NCBI GenBank assembly: GCA_046328995.1
Contig: JAXLVN010000002.1
Coordinates: 1-64,000 of the forward strand
DNA: 64,000 nt
Direction: 5' to 3'
From: JADJXV01 sp046328995
Lineage (GTDB): Bacteria; Bacteroidota; Ignavibacteria; Kapaibacteriales; UBA961
Made by a program: the position numbers and the translations under genes. Shown in pieces: positions 36,686 through 45,048 of the stretch. A model generated the notes under the pieces. That model searched no databases, was not told the origin of the DNA, and was given only the letters and a program-made list of their open reading frames with translations. The first letter of the stretch is position 1; each line of letters begins with the position of its first letter.

Positions 36686-37453
36686 TTACTCTTTGATAAA
36701 TTTAATAGTTTGGTGATTAATTCTAAGGAAGTAGCTGCCGCTGTGGAGCATGGAAACATCGATCTTTTCCTGATAAGCAGTTTCGAGTATTCTTTTTCCA
36801 TCTACGGAAAACAGCTCCATTCTATCATTCTCTTTTGCTGTGAATGGATTCTTGATAAGTAAGACATTTTTTACAGGATTAGGGGATAATTGTATCGAAT
36901 TCTGAAGCAACTCATCATCCGTTACACTTGCAGGTATAACAGGATATGATAAAAACATTATGTCATAAAGTGAATCTATTGTAGTTTTAAAATGTTCCTT
37001 TATATAACTTATATCCTGATAATCGGCAAAAAACATACGTATTGTAGGATCGGCATATTCTATTGAATCCGATGACTTGCCCGGATTGCCCTGAAAATAA
37101 ATCAAACCAAAGGTATCTTGCAAACCAAGAAATCTATTGAGAAGTCCCAAGTGGGCTGAATCTATTTCACTGACACTCTTGATTTCATTAGAATCTAAAA
37201 TATGATCAAATGGATAAAAATTTGACTGAAAAGCCAGCCTAAATCCTTTTTTACCAAAAAGTAGGCCAAAGGTTGGAGAGTTTGGGCATTCATCAACCTT
37301 TACTGAATCCTTATTCCAGCCCGGCGGAGGATCACCAATTCCACTTCCGTATGGCCATCCAACTAATTTGAGACAACTGTCTGCTACCGGTGCAGCGTAC
37401 GTACTATTTGCAGCAAGTATAAGTGCCACAACAAGTAATAAAGCAGTTTTCAT
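36686..37453 (-). CDS. Small T9SS-exported protein of unknown function
   Basis: The 255-residue protein has a signal peptide (MKTALLLVVALILAANSTYA) and ends in a T9SS type A sorting domain: QLSPNPVKNVLLIKNPF, then RMELFSVDGKRILE and SGSYFLRINHQTIKFIKE. The 150-residue middle, with many Tyr, Phe and Asp residues and WPYGSGIGDPPPGW near its start, matches nothing that I know. Predicted to be exported to the surface. It is transcribed away from the second ECF module and sits alone. Confidence 0.82.
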   Translation of the reverse strand: MKTALLLVVALILAANSTYAAPVADSCLKLVGWPYGSGIGDPPPGWNKDSVKVDECPNSPTFGLLFGKKGFRLAFQSNFYPFDHILDSNEIKSVSEIDSAHLGLLNRFLGLQDTFGLIYFQGNPGKSSDSIEYADPTIRMFFADYQDISYIKEHFKTTIDSLYDIMFLSYPVIPASVTDDELLQNSIQLSPNPVKNVLLIKNPFTAKENDRMELFSVDGKRILETAYQEKIDVSMLHSGSYFLRINHQTIKFIKE

Positions 37454-37832
37454 ACATAAACCTTTGATAAAAATAGAATGATTGTGAGTGTTGTTGTGAA
37501 ATAATCTATCTCCATGTCGCCGTGAGCCGATGGAATGCTGTTAGAATAAAAGGAGTGTTGAGAGAGGATAACAGGGCGAATACTTCCACCAAAACCGGAT
37601 GCTACTTATACAACTTACGTGGAATTTTCAACACAGCCAAAGAATATTTCTCCCGAGCCCCTCGCTTCTTGGCGAGCGGCTCGGTTGAGGCGCGCCGCTG
37701 GGCAGATGTGTTCACCGAGCCGCTCGTTAAGAAACGAGGGGCTCGGAAGAATTAAAATGTTAATTTATCACCCAAGTGAAACAAGAACTCCGCCCCAAAA
37801 GTCATTGCGGTAGAAAATAGACATCCAAACGA
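37454..37832. repeat. Intergenic inverted repeat of the CGAGCCCCTCG family
   Basis: Two 33-base arms (37653-37685 and 37714-37746) are complementary at 30 of 33 positions and could form a long hairpin with a 28-base loop. The left arm closely matches sequences at 44160-44193 and 45009-45041. No gene is supported in the gap. Confidence 0.8.
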
Positions 37833-38393
37833 ATGACACACAAAAATTCTCATAAATCCGACGAACAGCTCTATGCGATGCTTTTTGGCGCTAAAGCCGA
37901 GAAGGAATCAGCATTTACAGAACTGTATCAGCGTCACTCGCAGCGCCTGTATCAATACTGCCGCCGGATTTGCGGGCATGATGAAATGGCGAGCGATGTA
38001 CTGCAGGATACGTTCATGCGCCTGCTGAAAGCCGCCGACTCACGCGTCGAGATGAGTAATATCGCGGGATTTTTACTCCGCGTTGCCCGGAATTTGTGTT
38101 TTGATGCGCGGAAAAAGCAAAACCACACCATCTCCTTTGATAGTATGGAAATACCGACGCATGATACATCATTGGAGTCAAAAGAACTCCGCCATTTGCT
38201 CGTAGCTGCGCTCGACGCATTGCCCGATGACCACAAGGAGGCAATCGTGCTACAGGCATATAACGGAATGAGTTATCAGGAAATTAGCGAAGCGACCGAT
38301 GTACCGGTATCGACCGTCAGAAATTGGATCGTTCGCGGAAAAAAGAAATTGCGGGAAATTCTCTCGCCTTATATTCAAGAGATGGAGCAATAA
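37833..38393 (+). CDS. ECF-type RNA polymerase sigma factor (copy 2)
   Basis: The 186-residue protein has sigma region 2 (FTELYQRHSQRLYQYCRRI, then ASDVLQDTFMRLLK) and region 4 (MSYQEISEATDVPVSTVRNW). It aligns along its length with copy 1 at 14989-15600. Its stop is 1 base before the anti-sigma/barrel gene, so the pair is translationally coupled. As an ECF factor it is expected to redirect RNA polymerase to its own operon and envelope genes when the partner releases it. Confidence 0.93.
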   Translation: MTHKNSHKSDEQLYAMLFGAKAEKESAFTELYQRHSQRLYQYCRRICGHDEMASDVLQDTFMRLLKAADSRVEMSNIAGFLLRVARNLCFDARKKQNHTISFDSMEIPTHDTSLESKELRHLLVAALDALPDDHKEAIVLQAYNGMSYQEISEATDVPVSTVRNWIVRGKKKLREILSPYIQEMEQ

Positions 38394-38394
38394 A

Positions 38395-39657
38395 ATGACA
38401 GCCGAACCAAATTCGCCCCTATCCGAGCTCGTGTATCTATTCGTTGACGGCGAGACAAACGCCGAACAGGAAGAGATGCTCTTCAATACACTCGCAGGTA
38501 ACCCCGAACTACAACAGGAGTTGCAGGAAGCAATTCTTATCCGTTCGACCCTCGAAAAGGACTGTTCAGCCCTGGCAGTGCCACCGGAAACAACGGCTGC
38601 ACTTTTTCAAAAAGCGGGTTTTGCGCTTCCGGGCGCAGCAGGCAGCGGCGCCTCAACGACAGTCGCCACGTTTGCCGGAAAGGTCTATATGGGGCTCAAA
38701 TCACTGGCCCTGCCTGCACTTTTTGCGCTCGGCGGCGCAGCGCTCAGTGCCGTGTATTTCTGGGGAAATGTGCCATCACCGACGACCGCCACCGTCGATT
38801 CTCATGCAGGAAACGCGGCAGTATCGGTGATGCGCGAAGAGGTACAATCGGGTGCATTACTGAGCCAAGCGCCACTGCACCGTGAAAATTCAAATGAAGC
38901 TAATGGATTGGTAAATAAGATGATGCGCGCAAGTGCCGAGACAATACATGCTCCTACCAACGGTGCACATCTCCGTGGGGAACGCGATGCGGCACCGCAC
39001 TTTACAGCGCAGGAATATCACAATGGAGTTGAAGGTGTAGATAATTCCACATACCCACAACTACAGGTTGCACCTATGAAGGATGCGCAGGGTGAACGTG
39101 AAATCCCGCAGCTTTCTTCTCAAGCACAACCATCCTTCATTCCGTCCGTGACGACGCTTGCACCGGCGTCTGAGACGAGGTTACCTATTACGGTGTCGAT
39201 GCGCGGCTTGATGGATTTATCATCCTTCCCGTCGGCAGCGTCAACGGCAATAAGCAATGAATTCAACAACATAGCACTCTCTGTCGGGTATGAAGTGAGT
39301 AAGGATATTCGCCTCGGCGTCGAAGGTGGACGTCAGGCGATGCGGTATTTTACGTTTGAAAACGGTAAGAATGAAAAGTCCACGCTCCACACCTCGATTG
39401 ACTGGGCGGGAGCATTCTACAGACAGCAATTCAGCGATCTAACGTATTATGAAATCACACCGTATGCACAAGTTACGCTCGGCGGCTCGATGTCGGGTCC
39501 GTCCGGTCGTCTGCTCGCAGGTCTCTGCTGGCAGCCGGATAGACGCATTGCACTGTCAGCGGGCATAGAAGGCAGCACGTTTCTGTACCAAAATTCTGCA
39601 GAGTGGTATAGTTTACGTTCGCTGGGGTGTCTGTATTCTGTGGAAGTTAAATTTTAA
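38395..39657 (+). CDS. Anti-sigma factor-like protein fused to a C-terminal beta-barrel-like domain (copy 2)
   Basis: I start it at ATG 38395, 1 base after the sigma stop; a longer frame would overlap the sigma gene. The 420-residue chain has an N-terminal helical part (residues 1-78; LVYLFVDGETNAEQEEMLF is typical of anti-sigma heads), a hydrophobic helix at about 103-123, and a linker of about 150 residues rich in Ala, Ser, Thr and Glu. The final 130 residues are of beta-barrel character (VEGGRQAMRYFTFENG, YYEITPYAQVTLGG) and end in VEVKF. Order and landmarks match copy 1. An inner-membrane anchor joined to an outer-membrane barrel in one protein is unusual. Anti-sigma activity and barrel insertion are inferred. 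Confidence 0.7.
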   Translation: MTAEPNSPLSELVYLFVDGETNAEQEEMLFNTLAGNPELQQELQEAILIRSTLEKDCSALAVPPETTAALFQKAGFALPGAAGSGASTTVATFAGKVYMGLKSLALPALFALGGAALSAVYFWGNVPSPTTATVDSHAGNAAVSVMREEVQSGALLSQAPLHRENSNEANGLVNKMMRASAETIHAPTNGAHLRGERDAAPHFTAQEYHNGVEGVDNSTYPQLQVAPMKDAQGEREIPQLSSQAQPSFIPSVTTLAPASETRLPITVSMRGLMDLSSFPSAASTAISNEFNNIALSVGYEVSKDIRLGVEGGRQAMRYFTFENGKNEKSTLHTSIDWAGAFYRQQFSDLTYYEITPYAQVTLGGSMSGPSGRLLAGLCWQPDRRIALSAGIEGSTFLYQNSAEWYSLRSLGCLYSVEVKF

Positions 39658-39696
39658 TAACAAGTATAAAAATAAATAATTTACAAAGGAAGTTCT

Positions 39697-41010
39697 ATGA
39701 AAAAGCGACTCACTCTACTCGCTCTTACTCTTATAGCTTGTCTATCGTTGCAATCTTGCAAGGAAATGGGACTTGACCCATGGGACAAGGATAAAGGCGG
39801 CACGACGGACACCACCGCCAAAACACTCACGCTCGATAAGTTACTCCATACCAAATGGCGACTTATGTCTATTGAGAAAAATAATAAACGGGATGTTGTC
39901 ACGCTGCCGAAAGAACAGTTTCTGTCATTAACCTTCGATATCCCTGGGCATGTCAGCGGCACCAACCTCTGTAATACCTACGGTGCAACGGTGAGCGGCA
40001 CGCCGGAAGGGCTGATAAGATTTACGGAAATTATTTCCACCGAAGCACTGTGCGGTAATGGATTCGTGGATGCAGAATACTTGCTCGCCCTGAACAATGC
40101 AACGACGTATGTTGCTACAGACAAAGAACTTCGCATCAATTATCAATCAGAAGTGCCGGTCGCTAATGGCGGCACCTGTACACTGGTCTATGCTCCCCTC
40201 ACCGGGAATGACGGTTCGGGCGGCGAACTCGACCTCCGCGTCAAACAGCTTGCAGGACAGACCTTTATGCTCTATTCGTTTGTCAATGCCGGTGTCGAAG
40301 AAGTGATGACAAATTCCCAAAACTGCCTCATCGCTTTTGCACCTTCGGCGTCGGGAAAAGGTTCGGCTGCTATCCTTGCCGACTGCAACAAAGGCACCGC
40401 TGATCTTTCGTTCAGCGCCGACTATCAAAGCATGAAGCTTGATAATATTGGACTTAGCAAAATGGCTTGTCAGAATCAGCTCACCGCCGACCGTTTTGTC
40501 GATTTCCTGCGGAATACCGGACACTTTGAGTACAGCGATTATGGTACGACGCTCACGATATGGACGTCGCTCACGACCTTCGCCGAGTCGAAAATGGTGC
40601 TCAAGCTCTATCCCGGACCAGATCCATTCCCGCAGGAACTCATTGATATACTTGAGACTCCGGCAAGTGGCGTGCCTGTGGGATCGTATCCGTCCTTCAC
40701 GCTCACCGATGCAGTCTTTGACGGACAAAATATCAAGATTAATTATCAGTACAATGGCAAAACAGCAGATTACCGATTGTCAGCATACTCGCTTTTTGAC
40801 TTGGGCAAAAGCAACCCGCCGGTTGTGTTCGTCGATCTCGTCTCGGACGGGTCGATGAATCCATTCAGCAGTATCACCAGCGGCGAAGCGCATCTCTCGC
40901 TGAATGCAATCCGCGCGAGAATCTTGATTGCAAGTCCGGGCAAAACAGCGCTCACTGTTCAACTCCGCTGGAATGGGCAGGTATTGAGGTCAATTCCGGT
41001 AATTCTCTAA
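39697..41010 (+). CDS. Tandem META-domain lipoprotein 1
   Basis: The signal peptide MKKRLTLLALTLIACLSLQS is followed by Cys21 as lipobox cysteine, so the protein is membrane-anchored. The 437-residue product contains two META (HslJ-like) domains: the first around TKWRLMSIEKN and VSGTNLCNTYGA, and the second around LAGQTFMLYSF and KGSAAILADCNKG. A C-terminal beta region of about 100 residues follows. META domains are envelope domains linked in E. coli HslJ to drug resistance, but the function is generic. It is the first of three paralogues, 39 bases after the anti-sigma/barrel gene and probably under the same sigma control. Its last 356 bases are nearly identical to those of META 2. Confidence 0.88.
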   Translation: MKKRLTLLALTLIACLSLQSCKEMGLDPWDKDKGGTTDTTAKTLTLDKLLHTKWRLMSIEKNNKRDVVTLPKEQFLSLTFDIPGHVSGTNLCNTYGATVSGTPEGLIRFTEIISTEALCGNGFVDAEYLLALNNATTYVATDKELRINYQSEVPVANGGTCTLVYAPLTGNDGSGGELDLRVKQLAGQTFMLYSFVNAGVEEVMTNSQNCLIAFAPSASGKGSAAILADCNKGTADLSFSADYQSMKLDNIGLSKMACQNQLTADRFVDFLRNTGHFEYSDYGTTLTIWTSLTTFAESKMVLKLYPGPDPFPQELIDILETPASGVPVGSYPSFTLTDAVFDGQNIKINYQYNGKTADYRLSAYSLFDLGKSNPPVVFVDLVSDGSMNPFSSITSGEAHLSLNAIRARILIASPGKTALTVQLRWNGQVLRSIPVIL

Positions 41011-41032
41011 TAGCATAATTGATTCAAAACTA

Positions 41033-41142
41033 TGTCATTCTGAGGGAGTCTTCGACCGAAGAATCGAAACTTGATGATGTCTTAATAGCATTTCCATACA
41101 GCAAGTTTCGATTCTTCACCCTAAGAAGGGTTCAGAATGACA
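41033..41142. repeat. Palindromic element of about 110 bp between META 1 and META 2
   Basis: The ends, tgtcattctga and ttcagaatgaca, are complementary, and so are the inner blocks gaagaatcgaaacttg and caagtttcgattcttc. The whole could fold into one long hairpin. It looks like a MITE or REP-type insertion. Confidence 0.8.
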
Positions 41143-41248
41143 GTGTTGTTATAAATCCGTTACTTACTTATTCATGTCTGTATAATATGTTGTATTATCA
41201 GATACTTATGTCATCATTTTTCTAAATAATAATCAAAAAGGTACATCT

Positions 41249-42520
41249 ATGAAACGCAAGCTTTCTCTCCTCGCACTCGCGCTCATTGCCTGTCTTACGG
41301 TGCAATCATGCCGCGAGATGGGAATTAACCCATGGGACAAGGGCAATGGCGGCACGAATACGACATTGTCGATGGAAAAATTAGTTGGTACTAAATGGCA
41401 GCTTGTGTCTATCGAACGTGATGGTACGAGCAGTACAATGTATGTTCCGAAAGGCAAGCAAATAACCCTTAATTTTGAATCACTTACTCAGGTAAGTGGA
41501 ATTCTTATTTGTAATAGTTACGGTGCAAGTGTAAAAAGTGATAAAGCCGGAGAAGTTAAATTTGTTGGAGGAGCTTACACCGAGGTATATTGTCCTGAAA
41601 ATGGACTTTATGATGAATATACCAATGTATTATACTCTGCACAGACATATAAAACAACTGATAAAGAATTGAGAATTACTTATTCTCCGGGTCATTTAGG
41701 TTATGGAATAAGTAAAACATTAGTCTTTGTTCCTGTCACAAGCAATGACGGTGAACTCGACCTCCGCATCAAGCAGCTTGCAGGGCATACCTTTACGCTC
41801 TATTCCTTTGTGAATGCAGGCATAGAAGATGTACAGACAAACGCACAAAACTGCATGATTACCTTCAATCCAACCGCCACCGGTAAAGGTTCGGCTGCAA
41901 TCCTTGCCGACTGTAACAAAGGCACTGCCGACCTCTCCTTCAGCGCCGATTATGAAAGCATGAAGCTTGATAATATTGGACTTAGCAAAATGGCTTGTCA
42001 GAATCAGCTCACCGCCGACCGTTTTGTCGAATTTTTACGAAATGTCGGTCATTTTGAGTACAGATACAGTGTGTATGGTTCGACCCTCACGTTATGGTCG
42101 TCGCTGACGACTATTGGTGAGTCAAAAATGGTGCTCGTGGACTATTCAGGATTAGATATACTTCAGACTCCGGCAAGTGGCGTGCCTGTGGGATCGTATC
42201 CGTCCTTCACGCTCACCGATGCAGTCTTTGACGGACAAAATATCAAGATTAATTATCAGTACAATGGCAAAACAGCAGATTACCGATTGTCAGCATACTC
42301 GCTTTTTGACTTGGGCAAAAGCAACCCGCCGGTTGTGTTCGTCGATCTCGTCTCGGACGGGTCGATGAATCCATTCAGCAGTATCACCAGCGGCGAAGCG
42401 CATCTCTCGCTGAATGCAATCCGCGCGAGAATCTTGATTGCAAGTCCGGGCAAAACAGCGCTCACTGTTCAACTCCGCTGGAATGGGCAGGTATTGAAGT
42501 CAATTCCGGTAATTCTCTAA
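41249..42520 (+). CDS. Tandem META-domain lipoprotein 2
   Basis: Same plan as META 1: signal peptide MKRKLSLLALALIACLTVQS with Cys21, a first META domain (TKWQLVSIERD, VSGILICNSYGA), a second META domain (LAGHTFTLYSF) and a C-terminal beta region; 423 residues. Its leader of about 47 bases and its signal peptide resemble META 3, while its last 356 bases match META 1 with a single difference. It is therefore a mosaic of its two neighbours. Predicted periplasmic or surface lipoprotein. No specific function can be assigned. Confidence 0.88.
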   Translation: MKRKLSLLALALIACLTVQSCREMGINPWDKGNGGTNTTLSMEKLVGTKWQLVSIERDGTSSTMYVPKGKQITLNFESLTQVSGILICNSYGASVKSDKAGEVKFVGGAYTEVYCPENGLYDEYTNVLYSAQTYKTTDKELRITYSPGHLGYGISKTLVFVPVTSNDGELDLRIKQLAGHTFTLYSFVNAGIEDVQTNAQNCMITFNPTATGKGSAAILADCNKGTADLSFSADYESMKLDNIGLSKMACQNQLTADRFVEFLRNVGHFEYRYSVYGSTLTLWSSLTTIGESKMVLVDYSGLDILQTPASGVPVGSYPSFTLTDAVFDGQNIKINYQYNGKTADYRLSAYSLFDLGKSNPPVVFVDLVSDGSMNPFSSITSGEAHLSLNAIRARILIASPGKTALTVQLRWNGQVLKSIPVIL

Positions 42521-42583
42521 CATACAGTAACTAAAAATACTTATATCATCATTTTTCTAAATAATAATCAGAAAGGTACATCT

Positions 42584-43933
42584 ATGAAACGCAAGCTTTC
42601 TCTCCTCGCTCTTGCGCTTATTGCCTGTCTCACGGTGCAATCTTGCCGCGAAATGGGAATCGATCCATGGGATAAGGGCAATGGCGGTGGTGGTAATCCG
42701 GTCGATACCACGAAAAACACATATCCGATTGAGAAATTAGTGGGCACCAAATGGCAGCTTACGGCAATTGAAAGTACGTCACTCAGTGATCAACATCTGC
42801 CCGGAGACCAACGTTTAGTGCAACCTATTGCCAAAGAACATCTTATAACACTTGGTTTCGAATCGCCAACACATGTCAGCGGTATGAATATTTGCAATAG
42901 TTACGGTGCAAGTCTGCGAAGCAGTAAGCCCGGTGAGATCAAATTCAGTGATATTTTTTCGACAGAGGCCTTCTGTGGGAATGGACTACCGGATGCTGAA
43001 TATTTGATGGGACTACGCGGGGCAGCTGCTTATACGGCTACCGACAAAGAACTCCGCATCAGTTACACACCCGAAGTATCGATTCCTGAAATCACGAGCC
43101 GTACGCTTGTCTTTGCTCCCCTTACGGGTACCGGCGGTAATCCCGGCGATGAACTCGACCTGCATGTCAAGCAGCTCGCAGGACATACCTATACGCTCTA
43201 TTCCTACGTAAATGCAGGTATCGAAGAAGTGCAGAAGAATGCCCAAAACTGCACGATTACCTTCTATCCGAGCGCTCAGGGGAAGGGTTCGGCGACAATC
43301 CTTGCCGACTGCAACAAAGGCACAGCAGACCTCACCTTCAGCGCCGACTATCAATCCATGAAGCTTGATAATATAGCACTTACCAAGATGGCATGTCAGA
43401 ATCAGGACGTCGCTAACCGCTATGTCGATTTCCTGCGCAATACAGGGCGTTTCGAGTATAGTGATTATGGCACGACGCTTACGATCTGGACATCGCTTTC
43501 AACATTTGCCGAGTCGAAAATGGTGCTGAAAGTAGCTGTGCCGACCGATCCGATCCTCGCGACAATTGATATCCAGGACACGCCGGCGACAGGTGTGCCG
43601 GTGAGCTCATACCCGATGATGTACCTTGAGAATCCTCAATTTGACGGAAAAAACATCATCTTCGACTTTAAATACGGCGGGCAAACTGACGACTTCCGGA
43701 TCTCGGCATACTCGCTTTTTGAGTTTGACCGGTCGATGCCGCCTGTTGTTGTCGTGGACTTAGTCACCGACGGAACTCCTAATCCGATGACCAGTTTAAC
43801 CGAGGGCAAGGCAATTCTCCTGCTCGACGGTATCCGCAAGCGTATCACGACGACGACACCCGGACAGGCCAAAATGAAAGTCATCCTTCGCTGGCAAGGC
43901 AAGGAAATGGGGCAGGTCGATGTAGCGGTGTAA
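42584..43933 (+). CDS. Tandem META-domain lipoprotein 3
   Basis: Same plan as META 1 and 2; 449 residues. The signal peptide is identical to META 2 and ends at Cys21. The first META domain (TKWQLTAIEST, VSGMNICNSYGA) and the second (LAGHTYTLYSY, KGSATILADCNKG) are clear. The C-terminal third has diverged from the other two copies and has not been homogenised. It is the last gene of the row and is followed by a very strong terminator. Confidence 0.88.
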   Translation: MKRKLSLLALALIACLTVQSCREMGIDPWDKGNGGGGNPVDTTKNTYPIEKLVGTKWQLTAIESTSLSDQHLPGDQRLVQPIAKEHLITLGFESPTHVSGMNICNSYGASLRSSKPGEIKFSDIFSTEAFCGNGLPDAEYLMGLRGAAAYTATDKELRISYTPEVSIPEITSRTLVFAPLTGTGGNPGDELDLHVKQLAGHTYTLYSYVNAGIEEVQKNAQNCTITFYPSAQGKGSATILADCNKGTADLTFSADYQSMKLDNIALTKMACQNQDVANRYVDFLRNTGRFEYSDYGTTLTIWTSLSTFAESKMVLKVAVPTDPILATIDIQDTPATGVPVSSYPMMYLENPQFDGKNIIFDFKYGGQTDDFRISAYSLFEFDRSMPPVVVVDLVTDGTPNPMTSLTEGKAILLLDGIRKRITTTTPGQAKMKVILRWQGKEMGQVDVAV

Positions 43934-43963
43934 GCCGCAGGCAGACATAGCTTTTGGAGCAAG

Positions 43964-44015
43964 ACACGCAGAGAAAAAGTGCAGGATAATGCACGTTCTC
44001 TGCGTGTTTTTTTTT
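43964..44015 (+). terminator. Strong intrinsic terminator after the META lipoprotein row
   Basis: A 12-bp stem (acacgcagagaa, 43964-43975, with 43996-44007) is topped by an inner gtgca/tgcac stem and followed by eight or more T residues. It closes the second ECF operon. Confidence 0.96.
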
Positions 44016-44111
44016 GGTATCTTCTTTAAAATTATGAAGTTGAAATGGCAGGCGAGTTGTAGCGCTCGTCGGTAGGTTTTTTATTACTTGAGGGGTTTAG
44101 AGTATCCCAAC

Positions 44112-44193
44112 AAACGCACTGAGAGCATCACCAAGAAGTGATACTCTCAGAAGAAATCCCCCGAGCCCCTCGCTACTTGGCGAGCCGCTCAAG
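44112..44193. repeat. Direct repeat copy A next to vapC
   Basis: A 43-bp sequence (44112-44154), identical to 44963-45005, contains an imperfect hairpin (ctgagagcatcac with gtgatactctcag). It is followed by a CGAGCCCCTCG-type palindrome (44160-44193). It may also act as terminator for vapC. Confidence 0.9.
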
Positions 44194-44200
44194 AATAGTC

Positions 44201-44587
44201 TTACCAGATTCTATGAATCCCATAGTCATCAAACGAGGTGTCACGGGATATTATGGAGAGAGATTCATTCATCGCTTGAGCAATAAGCATTCTATCAAAT
44301 GGATCATGATGATGGAATGGTAAATTGACAAGTTCAATACTATGCGAATAGCTGATAGGTAAAAGTATGAAACTATTTATAGTCATTTCCGATGGAAAAA
44401 GTGCTTCGATTGGTTTGCTGAGAGAAAGCTTGCCTATACTGGTCTTAATAGCTATTTCCCAAGGTGTTACTATACTGACATACACATTGTCTTGGGTGGT
44501 TTGGATTAATGAACGAGTACTATCGGGAAGATTTTTATTATTCTCTATGAACCAAAGGAACGTGTGAGTATCGAGTAAATAGTTCAT
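44201..44587 (-). CDS. vapC: VapC-family PIN-domain toxin
   Basis: A predicted Mg-dependent ribonuclease toxin of a type II system. The 128-residue PIN domain has the acidic site residues Asp6 (LLDTHTFLW), Glu44 (TPWEIAIK), Asp98 (DPFDRMLIAQA) and Asp116 (SRDTSFDDY). This sequence type is the common LDTHxxLW branch. Its start overlaps the antitoxin stop by 4 bases (ATGA), as expected of a coupled pair. The end lies 8 bases from repeat copy A. The target RNA is unknown. Confidence 0.93.
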   Translation of the reverse strand: MNYLLDTHTFLWFIENNKNLPDSTRSLIQTTQDNVYVSIVTPWEIAIKTSIGKLSLSKPIEALFPSEMTINSFILLPISYSHSIELVNLPFHHHDPFDRMLIAQAMNESLSIISRDTSFDDYGIHRIW

Positions 44588-44904
44588 TTACCATAGTCCT
44601 TAAATTCATCAAGCGGGGCGTCAAAATCATCAGCCATGTAAATGATAAGTCCTTCTGAACTTCCGGCTTTACGAACTAATTGTACCGGTGGTTCTTGGAG
44701 TGAATCCTCGCTTTGCATTGTATGGAGTGTTTTTGAATGGTCGGTACTTTCGATTTGCAAGTACGAATCGGGGAGAGTAATCGGTAAAATTTTTGCCATC
44801 GGAACGCCATTACTCGTAAGAATGGCATCATTACCACCATCGAGTGAGGTGATGAGCTCCTCAAGTTTTTGTTTTGCTTCGGCAATTGTCAACGTATAGG
44901 TCAT
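44584..44904 (-). CDS. VapB/Phd-type antitoxin
   Basis: The 106-residue protein opens like Phd/YefM antitoxins (TYTLTIAEAKQKLEELIT, then VPMAKILPI) and ends like the toxin-binding tail of VapB partners of PIN toxins (GSSEGLIIYMADDFDAPLDE). It should bind DNA at its own promoter through the N-terminus and block VapC with the C-terminus. The gene precedes vapC with a 4-base overlap. The middle stretch (residues 48-75) is longer than in minimal antitoxins. Confidence 0.88.
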   Translation of the reverse strand: MTYTLTIAEAKQKLEELITSLDGGNDAILTSNGVPMAKILPITLPDSYLQIESTDHSKTLHTMQSEDSLQEPPVQLVRKAGSSEGLIIYMADDFDAPLDEFKDYGK

Positions 44905-44962
44905 AGTATTCTCCTGAAATGGTTGGAATTACACGGCAAAGTTACGAAAAATATGCTTCCAA

Positions 44963-45042
44963 AAACGCACTGAGAGCATCACCAAGAAGTGATACTCTCA
45001 GAAGATTCAGCCACTCGCTTCCTCGCGAGCGGCTCGGTTGCC
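44963..45042. repeat. Direct repeat copy B next to the antitoxin
   Basis: The second exact copy of the 43-bp hairpin sequence (44963-45005), again followed by a related palindrome (45009-45041, ctcgcgagcggctcgg). With copy A it brackets the toxin-antitoxin pair. Confidence 0.9.
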
Positions 45043-45048
45043 CTACGC

